The position numbers were made by a program, and so were the translations under genes. From the NCBI RefSeq assembly GCF_025118155.1, contig NW_026251420.1, positions 216,517-280,516 on the forward strand: 64,000 bases of DNA. The letters run 5' to 3'. Shown piece by piece: positions 34,971 to 45,134 of this stretch (its first letter is position 1; each line of letters starts with the position of its first letter). The notes beneath the pieces were generated by a model. It searched no databases. It saw only the letters and a program-made list of their open reading frames with translations, and was not told the DNA's origin. This DNA is from Cokeromyces recurvatus (taxonomy: Eukaryota > Mucoromycota > Mucoromycetes > Mucorales > Mucoraceae).

Positions 34971-35395
34971 GTGTTCACAATAGGATGGGATGTTAACAAA
35001 CAACAAGCTTTATTTATTAGCATTAGTTGATAGGCATCTCAGTATCGAATATCAAAACGAGTTGTTCGGCAATGTATTCTATTTATAATAGATGAGAATT
35101 CTTAACTATTACTGCTACTCTCGTATGCAATAAATGGTAATATTCTAATTTGGATTATAAAGCATAATAAAATAAAGGAAAGCGTTTTATTTTCGTACAA
35201 TTATTTATATTAAAAGGTAAAGTAGTGATATTATTTACAGTGTGTAAGAACCTCTTTTGTTATTTATATATTTCAGAAATAATGGAAGAGAAACAAAAGA
35301 AAGGGGAAAAAAGCCATCTTCCATTAAAAAAAAATCTTCTTCTTCAGTAGTCTTGATTTATCCAATATTATACAATTATTCTGTCGATTGACTCC
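34840..35395. other. Intergenic region with poly(A) tract
   Basis: Contains 43 A at 34937-34979 and otherwise AT-rich DNA. It should hold the promoter of the small coiled-coil gene and the 3' end of the Chl4-like gene. No gene seen. Confidence 0.5.
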
Positions 35396-36653
35396 TTAGG
35401 ATTCACTTAAAACTGATTCTTTATCACTTTGATCATGAATGATACTGTCTTGGTCATCGCTGTCGTTAATAGAATCATCTCCTTCTTCCATCACTTCATC
35501 TTCTTCAAGCGCTTCGTCTATGCTCTTTTGCTCTTCACTGCTATTCTCGTTTTCATTAAGCTCGTTATCCTTTTCTGTTTCCATACTTTCTACCCTATTT
35601 TCATTCATCTCTTCCTCTTCCTCTGGTTCTATTTCAGTCGCACCATCTCTAGTCACATATAGTTTAGTGATGCCTGTTGTACCTATACTTTCTAACCAGG
35701 ATACTACTGGCATTTCAATTTGACCATTTTTAATACATTGTTTTACTCCCTGCGGCACACTATTGCCACTCAAATTAATCTCAAATCGAACCTCTTCATC
35801 ATCCATTGTCTTTTGTTGTGAACTAAAAGGTAATCTAACATCGATATCTACTGATGTAGTACCATACATAGGCTCCCATCCAAAATTCTGCATCACAAGC
35901 GCAATTCTGTTCTGTACCTCTTCTTCATCTACAGGCTTGATACGTCTTGATTGTTCTCCTTTATTAACATACGCCTCATCATCGTCATCCGTCTTTGCTA
36001 TCTTTTGCCTAATGTCTAAAGGATTTGAATCCACCTCATTATTCCTTAACTGAGCAAAGACTCCTTGTGATTTACGAATCTTAATTAGATGTGATAAATA
36101 TTTGACAGCATTACCCCTGATATTCTGATAGAGGATACGGTCTGCCCTAAAGGCGTCTGTAATAGATTCCATCACATAACTTGCAACTGTCATATTCCAT
36201 CGTCCTGACCACATCACAAACTCAGTCATTGGATAATAAATAACGTAGCCAACTGCATCTGTCGTAAGTGCTGTCCTTTCATGAGTTGAATAAATATGAA
36301 TACGCATCCAATATAAATCAGATTTTTTATGGTGCATTGTATAAACATACTTGCGGGAAAAAAAAAAGATTAGACTAAAAAAATAATAATAATAATAAAA
36401 AGAGGATAAATCCAACTTACACAAAAAAAGAATTGAGAAAGAAACTGTTCAATGGAATTATGGATAGTTGATGCTTCTAAATTTAATTTTAATGGACCTG
36501 ATTCTAATTTACCAAAAAAAAAAAAAAAAAAAAGGTGGGGGAAAAGATAAGTTATTCAGTTGCAGTATATTATTATTATTATTATTATTACTTTTTGTAA
36601 GTTTTCCAACTTTCCATCTTTTTATTCTTTCTTCTGAAATAAGACCTAATTAG

Positions 36654-36708
<55 letters not shown>

Positions 36709-37092
36709 GGATCAATACAAGATCATGCTTGTGAATATATATATATATATTCTACCTTTTAAATCAAGTTGAGCTACTTGTATTGCACATAATCCTTTGG
36801 GCTATTAAGGATTAAATTAGTTAGAATTATAAAATGTTAACCTTGGTCCTTTTTTCTTTTTTTTCTTTTTTTCCTTGTTTACCCAATCTATACGTTTTAT
36901 TCTGTCGATAATGTCTAATTTTGTAAGTTTCGAATAAGTTTCAGGCGTTGTTGATTTATTCGCTGGTTGTAATTCAGGTGTATTGAGCCATTCTACCACA
37001 ATCGAAGTTAATCGGCGAACTGTATGTATCCTGAGTAGTCGATCAATTTTGTTGCTGTATTCAATAACCGTAAGGTCCTTCTCCGAGAGCAT
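35396..37092 (-). CDS. CENP-N/Chl4-like inner kinetochore protein
   Basis: Five exons (37092-36883, 36801-36756, 36645-36592, 36503-36421, 36349-35396) join in phase to 448 aa, close to yeast Chl4 (458). The N-terminus reads LLRIHTVRRLTSIVVEWLNT, TKLDIIDRIKRIDWPKGLCA, IQVAQLDLKG, in the style of Chl4/Mis15 (helical start, then W-P-x-G-L-x-x-x-Q-x-A-Q-x-D). The DLYWMRIHIYSTHER, GYVIYYPMTEFVMWSGRWNM stretch fits the later CENP-N fold. The C-terminal 100 residues are strongly acidic. Chl4/CENP-N binds the centromeric CENP-A nucleosome with Iml3/CENP-L. Recognition is by pattern, so moderate. The second intron carries a 53-base A run (T on the coding strand) before its acceptor. Confidence 0.65.
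36654..36706 (+). repeat. Poly(A) tract, 53 bases, longest in the window
   Basis: On the coding (minus) strand this is poly(T), placed just before the TTCTAATTAG acceptor of the third Chl4-like exon, so it is effectively an oversized pyrimidine tract. Confidence 0.95.
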
Positions 37093-37105
37093 TTTAAATA
37101 ATTGG

Positions 37106-37150
<45 letters not shown>

Positions 37151-37798
37151 CAATTTTTAGGAGGTAAATAGGCATTTTATGTGACTTGATATAATTACAT
37201 AAAGTTGAGTTTAAAGATCAAAGTTATAGGAGCGTCCCAGTGTAGTGTATGAAACAGTAATAATATGAATCCTAGTCTTTAAAAGAGAAGAAGAAGAAAA
37301 AAAAGGAATATCACAGTGTTAGAGGTCTGGCTCTATTATGTATGTATGTATGTATACTTTTTTAGTTCATCATTCTTGTTTGAACAATTTTCTATAATTC
37401 TTTGTATACGTAAACTAATAAGATTTTCTTTGATGAAAAAAGGAATACAGTCCCCTTTTTTTTTTTTTCAATATAATGTATGGCTATATTTTCTAGAATA
37501 TGGTCTTCTATTGATATACACCATCTCGAATATATTAAAATGGTAATATAACGTGTCTATGTTGACTATTCAACTATGAACAGATCATAAGTTTGGCCTA
37601 TATATCTGCATATTACAAGAAAATTATATAAAGATTGACAGTAGCAGTAGTTATGCATATAATGTTAAACGTCAGCAAACTCTCCTCCTTCTTATTTTCT
37701 CCCTTTTCTTTATATTTATTCCCCTCCCTTTTTTTTTCTCCTGAACACTATTATAAGAAAGATACAATGAATCTAATTACACTCTTTTCTTTATTCTA
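37093..37798. other. Intergenic region between divergent genes
   Basis: Holds 41 A at 37106-37146, immediately upstream of the Chl4-like start, and a C/T-rich patch near 37680-37740 before the CorA-type gene. No gene seen. Confidence 0.5.
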
Positions 37799-39516
37799 AT
37801 GGATATCAATTATTCATATTTTCGATCCCATATTAATGATCACAATGACGACCATAATGAGCATATTTTATTAAACACTGAACCCAAGGACCTCGATAAA
37901 TTGTTCTATAATCGAACATCACAATCAGTTGAGCAAGATATCTGTTATCCAACAGACAATAAAGACCACCAAAGTAGTATTATATCGACAAAGATACAAG
38001 CCATAAATAAAGAACGGATTTTACCTAGTAAAGAAATTAACTTGGACGCATTATCCTTGTTTACACAACAACAATACCAACATTTTGAAAAACCATTATT
38101 TAGTCTTTATGGAGATAACAAGACAGTCAATCAACAAGATGATGCAATTTCTTTAGCACAGCAACCTATCTTACAAAACTATGGTGACTATCGATTTGTC
38201 TATTATCATCCAGATACAGGATGTCTACGAGGCAGCAGCTTAATGACGCTCGAATTACCAGCCAATTCTACTTTAAAGGATCTTTTGACGAAAGAAAACT
38301 ATTGGATCGACATTACATCCCCTTCAGAGGATGAAATGAAAGTTATCAGTAAAGTAAGTTATATCCTGATATGTATGTGTATAAATATGTGTGTATATAA
38401 TAAAGAGCTTTGTAAAAAAAAAAAATAAAAAATATGTAGATCTTTCATATACATCCACTTACAACTGAAGATATTATGTCGCATGAAATAAGAGAAAAAT
38501 GTGATGTATTTCGACATTACCTCTTTATTTCATATCGAGCCTTCTTACATGATAGATCTCATTTACTAAAGCCTGTAACATTTTATAATATTGTAACCAA
38601 GAAACACATTTTGACTGTAAAAAAAAAAAAATAAATAAAATGTATTTTAACGCTTTTTTTTTTTTTTTCCTTTTAATTTCAATTTTAATTTCAATTTTAA
38701 TTTTAACTTTTTTTTTTTTCGTTTAAAATATATAGTTTCATTTTGGACAAGTACCTCACATTTACCATGTTCAAGAACGTGTCAAGCAGCTCCAAGATTA
38801 TATTGAAATTGTTCCTGATTGGATCAACTATGCAGTTATTGATGAAATCACCGATAGCTTTGCACCTCTTATTCAACAGATTGAATCTGAAGTAGACGCC
38901 ATTGACGACCTTGTACTGCTCTATAAAACAGATCAATCTGATATGATTTTACGTATTGGATCATGTCGTAAACGTGTAATTCAGATGGTGCGTCTGTTGG
39001 GGACGAAAATAGATGTTGTAAGAGGATTGATGAAACGCATTAGAGAGGAAGAAAGGAAACAATGGATAGATGAAGATGATCGAGAAGAACATCAGCGAAT
39101 TTATCCCGATGTAGGACTTTATTTGGGCGATGTACAAGATCACATTTTAACCATGTTACAAAACTTGAGTCATTATGAGACAGTTTTAACAAGATCTGAA
39201 TCGAATTATTTAGCTCGAATATCCATTGAACTCACACAGACATCGAATTCAACTAATCATGTGATTGGACGATTGACTATCTTTGCGACAGTATTATTAC
39301 CAATGAATCTCATTACTGGTCTTTGGGGTAAAGAAGATGAAGAATGTTATCAATAGAAAGAAAGTAATACTCATGTTTTCGTTTATAATAGGAATGAATG
39401 TGAAGGTACCAGGAAAAGATTATGATAATCTTTTGTATTTTTTTTGGATTGTGTTTAGTCTTATCCTATTCGCCATTCTATCTTTAACGTTGGCAAAGAG
39501 GTTAAACTTAATATAA
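37799..39516 (+). CDS. CorA/Mnr2-type magnesium transporter
   Basis: Four exons (37799-38353, 38440-38616, 38736-39327, 39392-39516) join in phase to 482 aa. A 120-residue polar N-terminus precedes the CorA soluble domain (YWIDITSPSEDEMKVISKIF, HIHPLTTEDIMS, VPDWINYAVIDEITDSFAPL) and long stalk helix. Two membrane segments end the protein: IGRLTIFATVLLPMNLITGL then WGMNV, and LLYFFWIVFSLILFAILSLT. The GMN selectivity motif is split, since the last intron lies between the two halves of the Gly codon. The family forms pentameric Mg2+ channels; Alr1 is at the plasma membrane and Mnr2 at the vacuole. Which of these applies here is unclear. Confidence 0.92.
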
Positions 39517-39694
39517 ATAAAGAAGCCGGCTGTTTAATTTACATAATAACGTCATTTCATAAAATTTATTGTTGTTGTTGTTGTTGCTGCTGCTGCTGCT
39601 GATATAAAATACGCTTTGTCTTACTTTTTATTTATTTATTTATTTGTTTACTTTATTTTATTTTATTTTTTTTCCCTCATTACATACATATCTC

Positions 39695-40245
39695 ATGCAA
39701 ATAGAAATATCTCAAGCAGTTGACTTTATAGGTCGACTTTTACATTCCAAAGTAGATTCAGACATGATTACCAATTTTAAAACGCAACTAGCTGAGTTAT
39801 TAAAGCAGCGATTTTCAGCTCATTGGGATCCACATAAACCTTACCAAGGGAATGCTTATAGAGCCATTTCTAATTTCAATGATGAGTACGATCCTATACT
39901 AGTAGAAGGTAATATTTAGCACATGATAGATACTATATACTCATAGATTCTTCTTCTTTTTTTCTTTTTGTAATAGCTTGTATTAAAACGGCATGCTCTG
40001 CCAAGCTAATTCATGCCTATTTACCTCGTGACTTTATTTTATGGATTGACCCTGATTCTGTTGCTTATCGAGTTGGATTTCATGGAAATATCATGACACT
40101 TTACGATAAAAAGAAACAATCTAAAACAGTTTCCTTATTTCAATATATACAACCCATTACTACGACTAAACCTATTCGTATCTCTCCACCTAATAGTCCT
40201 AAAAAGAATAAAAAGAAAAAAACAGCGATGGTTGTGGCTAATTAA
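39695..40245 (+). CDS. BTG/Tob family anti-proliferative protein
   Basis: Two exons (39695-39908 and 39977-40245) join in phase to 160 aa. The whole APRO domain is present: MQIEISQAVDFIGRLLHSKV, LKQRFSAHWDPHKPYQGNAY, YDPILVEACIKTACSAKLIH and YLPRDFILWIDPDSVAYRVG. It matches box A and box B of BTG/Tob. In animals these proteins bind Caf1 (Ccr4-Not) and promote deadenylation and growth arrest. A basic Pro/Lys tail follows. The start is taken at the MQIEI ATG because Tob proteins begin the same way. Only about 180 bp separate it from the CorA-type gene upstream, in the same orientation. Confidence 0.88.
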
Positions 40246-41049
40246 ATAATACTATTTATACAATAAAATAACATATTGTTACACGTATCATCCCTACTAG
40301 GCGGAATTTTTTTTTTTTTGTACCTGAAATTAAAGTAGATAATGAAGTCATAATAATACTTTTATTATTAGGCGAATCGAATTGCTGGTTATAAATAAGC
40401 TTATTTAGCTATTTTAAACTTTTTATTTAGTCTTTAAAAATGGGGTTGATTTTATATTTATTTTTGATATTCTGCTGTAAATAATACGGGTTAAGTTTTT
40501 TTTATAAATATTCATATATGTATATGTGTGTATATAGTAATAGTATGTATGTATGTGTGTGTGTGTGTTCTTTTTATCTTGCTATTTATTGATAAAGTGA
40601 TAACTAGTACATGGTTAAGCATATTGCAAGTCTTTAGATCTATTCTCTAATAATATCTAAAAAAAAAAATTGATAGTCGAATTATAAAGTATTTATTGAA
40701 TAGCTTGTTAATACTTAACGTTATATACCTCAAATAGACTTAAATTGTTGCAACTCGAAAGTTTGCAAAGCTTTTTCGTCACCTTTTTTTTTTTTGTCTT
40801 ATTACTAGTGTCATTAAGCTTAAACAATTTTATATTTTTATTTGGCATTTAATGAGAAATATAAAATAAAGTAAAGAATATCGAAATTTACAGAAATATG
40901 TTCAAGTGTAAAATATATATATGTGTATATACTATTATTACTATTACTACTACTAACTTGTTAAATTTATTAATAAAGTTAATAACGCATAATTAGATAT
41001 TTATTTGTCTAGAATAAATATATAGTTTTGTAAAATGATGAAAAGGGCG
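40246..41049. other. Intergenic region between convergent genes
   Basis: AT-rich, with a short GT repeat near 40553-40569. No gene or RNA recognised. Confidence 0.5.
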
Positions 41050-42019
41050 TTACAATTTGGGTTTATTAATCGGATTCTTCCATTGAGGCTTTCTTTTTTG
41101 AGCGAAAGCTGTTAAACCTTCAGAAAGGTTATCACTTTCTCTCCAAGCAGCAGCTTCAGACGATTCAATCCATTCTGTAGTAGCATCTGTCATTGAAGCT
41201 CGTTCAAGAGCTAATAAAAGTCCCTGTTTTGTTAAGAAAACTGCATCAGGAGAACTAATACAAAAAAAAAATGGATTCATAAAGAAAAAAAAAATACAGG
41301 TATATATATTTGTTTACTTTGCTGTAATTTGCTTAGCCCAGACTAAAGCAGCATCAACTACGTTTCTATCATCTGATATAACTTCGTTTACAAGTCCATA
41401 TGACTTTGCTTCTTCAGCCATTATAAATCGACCTGTCAATACTAACTCTGATGCCAACTGATAACTTACGGAACGAGCAAGACGGGCCAGACCGCCTGCA
41501 GCAATGACAACGCCTTGTTTCACTTCAGGTAAACCAAATTGAGATCTTTTTGTGGCAATCACAATATTACAGGAACAAACCATTTCCATACCTCCGCCTA
41601 AAGCATATCCATTGACAGCAGCAATAACAGGTTTACGACTCGTACGACGATTACTAAGCCCTCCAAACCCTGTAGGAGGCAATACAGAACCACCTAGATT
41701 TGTATTATCATTATGAGCACTGACAAGATCCATACCTGTACAAAATGCCTTATCTCCTGCACCTGTAATCTAAGAAAAGGAAGGGGCAAAAAAAAAAAAA
41801 AAATTATGTTGTATTCTCTTGATCAGGTTTTACAAGTTTCTTTACAATAATGATCCAAATTGATTCTTCTTCTTCCGCCCAGTTAATTACGTGATGTAAT
41901 TCCCAATTAGCTTCCGAATTCAAAGCATTGTATTGTTTTTGTCGATTGATCGTTATTAACAAGACATTGCGTTCTGGCTTGGATAATAAAACATAATTAG
42001 TTCTTGGAAATGAAAGCAT
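41050..42019 (-). CDS. Enoyl-CoA hydratase/isomerase family enzyme
   Basis: Three exons (42019-41846, 41769-41318, 41254-41050) join in phase to 276 aa. Crotonase features: VLLITINRQKQYNALNSEAN, ITGAGDKAFCTGMDL (first oxyanion strand), PVIAAVNGYALGGGMEMV with the first catalytic Glu, and FGLPEVKQGVVIAAGGLARL with the second. Both Glu residues of hydratases are present, so hydratase activity on 2-enoyl-CoA is likely, in fatty acid or branched-chain breakdown. No clear mitochondrial presequence; the C-terminus NPINKPKL is close to, but not a canonical, PTS1. The gene is intact. Confidence 0.92.
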
Positions 42020-43619
42020 TGTTGACGTTATGAATATAAAAGAAAAGTTATTTTTTTTTTTTTTTTTTTTGGTTCACTTGTAAGATATATTCGTACCTTT
42101 TTGTTTTTAGTCATTTATTTTTCTCACACAAAAGAACATTAATGCGACTGTAACTACTAAATTTGGAAAGGACAAAAAATCAAATTTAGAGAATATAATC
42201 CACTTGATTAAATTAATGCAAATTGGATGCAATGAAGAAGGATTTTAAATGAATCAATACCTAAAATGTATATTAATAATAAAGTAAACTATGCTCAAGA
42301 AAAAAAAAAGAGAGAGAATGACATTTATTCTTTCATTCTCTTCACTGATTCATTTTTTTTCCAAGAATAATTTTAAATTTAATTAAAAATATATAATCTG
42401 ATCTAATTACAAATACATTAGCAATTGAACATCTGATTACAATTTATACCCATTAGAGTTAAATTCAATAAAAATTAAGTAAAATACACAACATGGCCAA
42501 TGTCATTAGTAAGAAAAAGATAATTAATGAATAATTTTTATTTCTTCCAACATCTCTTTCAATATGAAATAAAATATATACATATACACAAATGTCTTTT
42601 AAGGAAAGTCTTTCTTCAATCAAGTAATGAAGAAAAGAGAAAAGAAAAGAAAGAAAGAAAAACATATAGTACGTTGATGATGAAATAATTTCTAAATTGT
42701 TATTATAATAGTAAAGGGGGAGGGAAAAGACTGACGGATGTCTAAGAATACATACAATGTTCAGATTTTTAATATGAAACAATGATACTAGAATCCACGC
42801 TATTTTTTTTTTTTTTTAATAGTAAACAAGTAAAGCCTTAATGCTAAAAACTCCAATGAAGAAAAGGTATCCTTTTAACTCAAATTATAGGCTTTTTATC
42901 TATATAAGAAAAGTCTACATTTAATAATAAAAAATAAAAACTCTCGAAGAAGCAAGAGTAAAAGCTTCGATATATATATATAAAAAAAAAGCTAGTTATA
43001 ATAAAAGGGAATACATTGATACTCATAATAAAAACTATCTATATCATGTTATGAGAAAAAATTAAAGACAACAGCACTATCCTAGCGATAAATATATGTG
43101 TAAACAATTCTGTCAGGGTCAATGAAGGGTTTTTATTAATCCAAAAAGTGGAAACACGATTGAAAACATTTTCCGTGATTTATCATATATACATAACTTG
43201 GGAGAAAAAAAAATTAACAATAACCGTAGAACTTGTATACATTTGTTATCTTTGAGAATAGAGAATAATATTTTTTTTTTCATGGGGGAGTAAACTCCAG
43301 TTTTTATTTGATGTCCTCAAATTGTCACCTGTTACAGAGGGAGAGGAAAAGAAGACGGTATATAGAGGGATTCATAAATTAGTGAGGTTCAAAGAAAGCT
43401 GGGAGGATACATTAGATATGAGAAGGCGGTTAGATGGTAATAAAACATGATTAAAGTTAAACGGTACATGCTGGAAAACTTGACAGTAATGGGCAGACTA
43501 AATAGAGTGTTGAATATAGGCAAAGACTTGATAAGTAGATAATTCAGGAAAAAAAATAGATGAGAAGAACGGTCAGGAGGCGATAGCAGATGGAAGAGGG
43601 AAATGTATTCCTCATAGGC
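42020..43619. other. Intergenic region, edge of the gene-rich half
   Basis: 1.6 kb without a supportable gene. Two minus-strand frames (42465-42782 and 43389-43634) read as hydrophobic AT-rich noise. No terminal repeats were noticed. Past this point all recognisable sequence is mobile-element derived. Confidence 0.45.
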
Positions 43620-44848
43620 TGTTGTGTATTTCATGATGTATCACATAGTAGCTTATCATGTATAGATCAGTGTTGTGTATATAATGATGTATTACATAAT
43701 ATCTTATAATATACAGATCAGAGTCATGAAGGACTCGAATGATATTTATAGTTATTAGTAGTACACTTTATGCATACAATATTATTTGATTTCAGCTTAT
43801 ATAAGACATTCTTGCGATGAGAAAAATAATAATATTATAATAAATACTAACGTTACCAGATAATGATAGGCCAAACATTAGTGTAAAGAGTTATTAATGA
43901 TAAAGACATATATGAATTATAGACTGTACCTATTAGTTATATATACACATTATTATATTATTATCTAATATACTAATTTATAAATACAGTCATATACTAT
44001 CTATGATAATTTTATTCTAACTGAATACACTATATAACATATTGATATTCATTCAAGTAGTACATTAATGAATGAATACAATACAAAGAAATCTATATCA
44101 AAAGTATCTTTCCTATATCATTCACAAGTACGAACAAACCAGATCTCATTATTTGGTCTCAAGAAAAATGATCGAGCACAAATAATTTAATTTTTATTAG
44201 AGTGAGCTAACTGAGATTAATTCTCCATCAGGGCAACGACTAGAGAGCTCAAACACAATAGTTTTAATCATTCTATGGGAAAATATTCTTCTTTCAAGAT
44301 ATCTTGATTCTGTTCCTGTCGCGAAGTAACCCATTCTCCACAAGATATAAATAAGGATCTTGTGATATTTCTTTTAAAATATCAAATAAAAAATATCAGA
44401 AAATAAAAAAATAATATTAAGACAAAAAAGAGTCAACGAGACCGAACAATAGTTCTAAAGTCAATTATTTTATTTATGAATTTAAACTGATGGGGTATTT
44501 ATAAGAATTGTTAAAGAGGTCTGAGGATAGGATGTGAATCAGAAAAGTATTAGTTACGACCGAATTAGGTATATTGTTGACAACGAAGTGTTAGTGATTT
44601 TAATATTATTAGATGGAGCGGATCAAGAGAGAGTTAGGATAGAATTTCTTAAATGAATTTATGATCCGCATGTTTAATCATGAAACATGACATTATAAGT
44701 CAGCTCATGACAGATCTATCTTTGCACTCATCTTTTAGAATTTTTTCTAATTCAATTTTAATTTTTCAATTTATAATAAAAGTTTTATACAAAGTTTTTA
44801 TAGATTTATTTCTGTCTTGTTCTTTTTGTTATCTTTATCTTATCAACA
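43620..44848 (+). mobile_element. LTR copy A of a Ty3-like retroelement (with 51-bp tandem start)
   Basis: Homologous over most of its length to LTR copy B at 48362-49208, with the same TGTTGTGTAT start and ATCTTATCAACA end. A TATA-like TATAAATA near 44346 and AATAAAAG near the 3' end mark plus-strand orientation. The first 51 bases are present twice in tandem (43620-43670 and 43671-43721, both running TGTTGTGTAT...GATCAG). It is longer than copy B because of about 350 extra bases between the TATA-like box and TTTGCACTCATC (about 44362-44717). No matching 5-bp flanks were found, so it is not a simple solo LTR. Confidence 0.75.
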
Positions 44849-45132
44849 GATGGTAATCCATCTAGTTTTCCAAGGAAGCGTTTCTCCTCTTAAGCATCTT
44901 TTCTCCACGAACATCGTCTGCATTCCTCATAATACATTGTGTAGACTCTGCGTAAGTTTGTGGGTCATCATCAAGGATATCTCTACCAACTTGTGTCATA
45001 CGTTCAACGGCCCAACCAAATTCATCTCCGGTGTTTACCATGGACATCCTAATCACTGTCTCTACAGGTCGTGTAAGTGATGACAAGAATCTATCAGCAA
45101 TACGTTCATTATACTTAGACAGTCCAGTATAG
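44849..45132 (-). pseudogene. gag fragment of an LTR retroelement, minus strand
   Basis: Minus-strand reading gives SKYNERIADRFLSSLTRPVE then GWAVERMTQVGRDILDDDPQTY, clearly related to the gag piece at 55200-55720 (NERIADTFLASFLTSVQSI and TVEQMTQAGRDVLVDDASTY). It abuts LTR copy A but in the opposite orientation, so the locus has been rearranged. Its upstream side is cut by the Tc1-like element at 45135. No RT, protease or integrase is present. Confidence 0.7.
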
Positions 45133-45134
45133 TA

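Noticed and set aside
35439..36053. Ser-rich plus-strand frames opposite the Chl4-like gene
   Set aside because: Antisense of the acidic C-terminal region (GAA/GAT codons read as TTC/ATC and TCT/TCA).
3370..42840. Recurrent GGGCTTTATT/AAGCCC motifs near gene starts as a common promoter element
   Set aside because: Spacing and orientation vary and several genes lack it; by eye it cannot be separated from composition.
42465..43634. Two minus-strand frames of 105 and 81 codons
   Set aside because: Hydrophobic AT-rich translations without domains, starts in context or homology.
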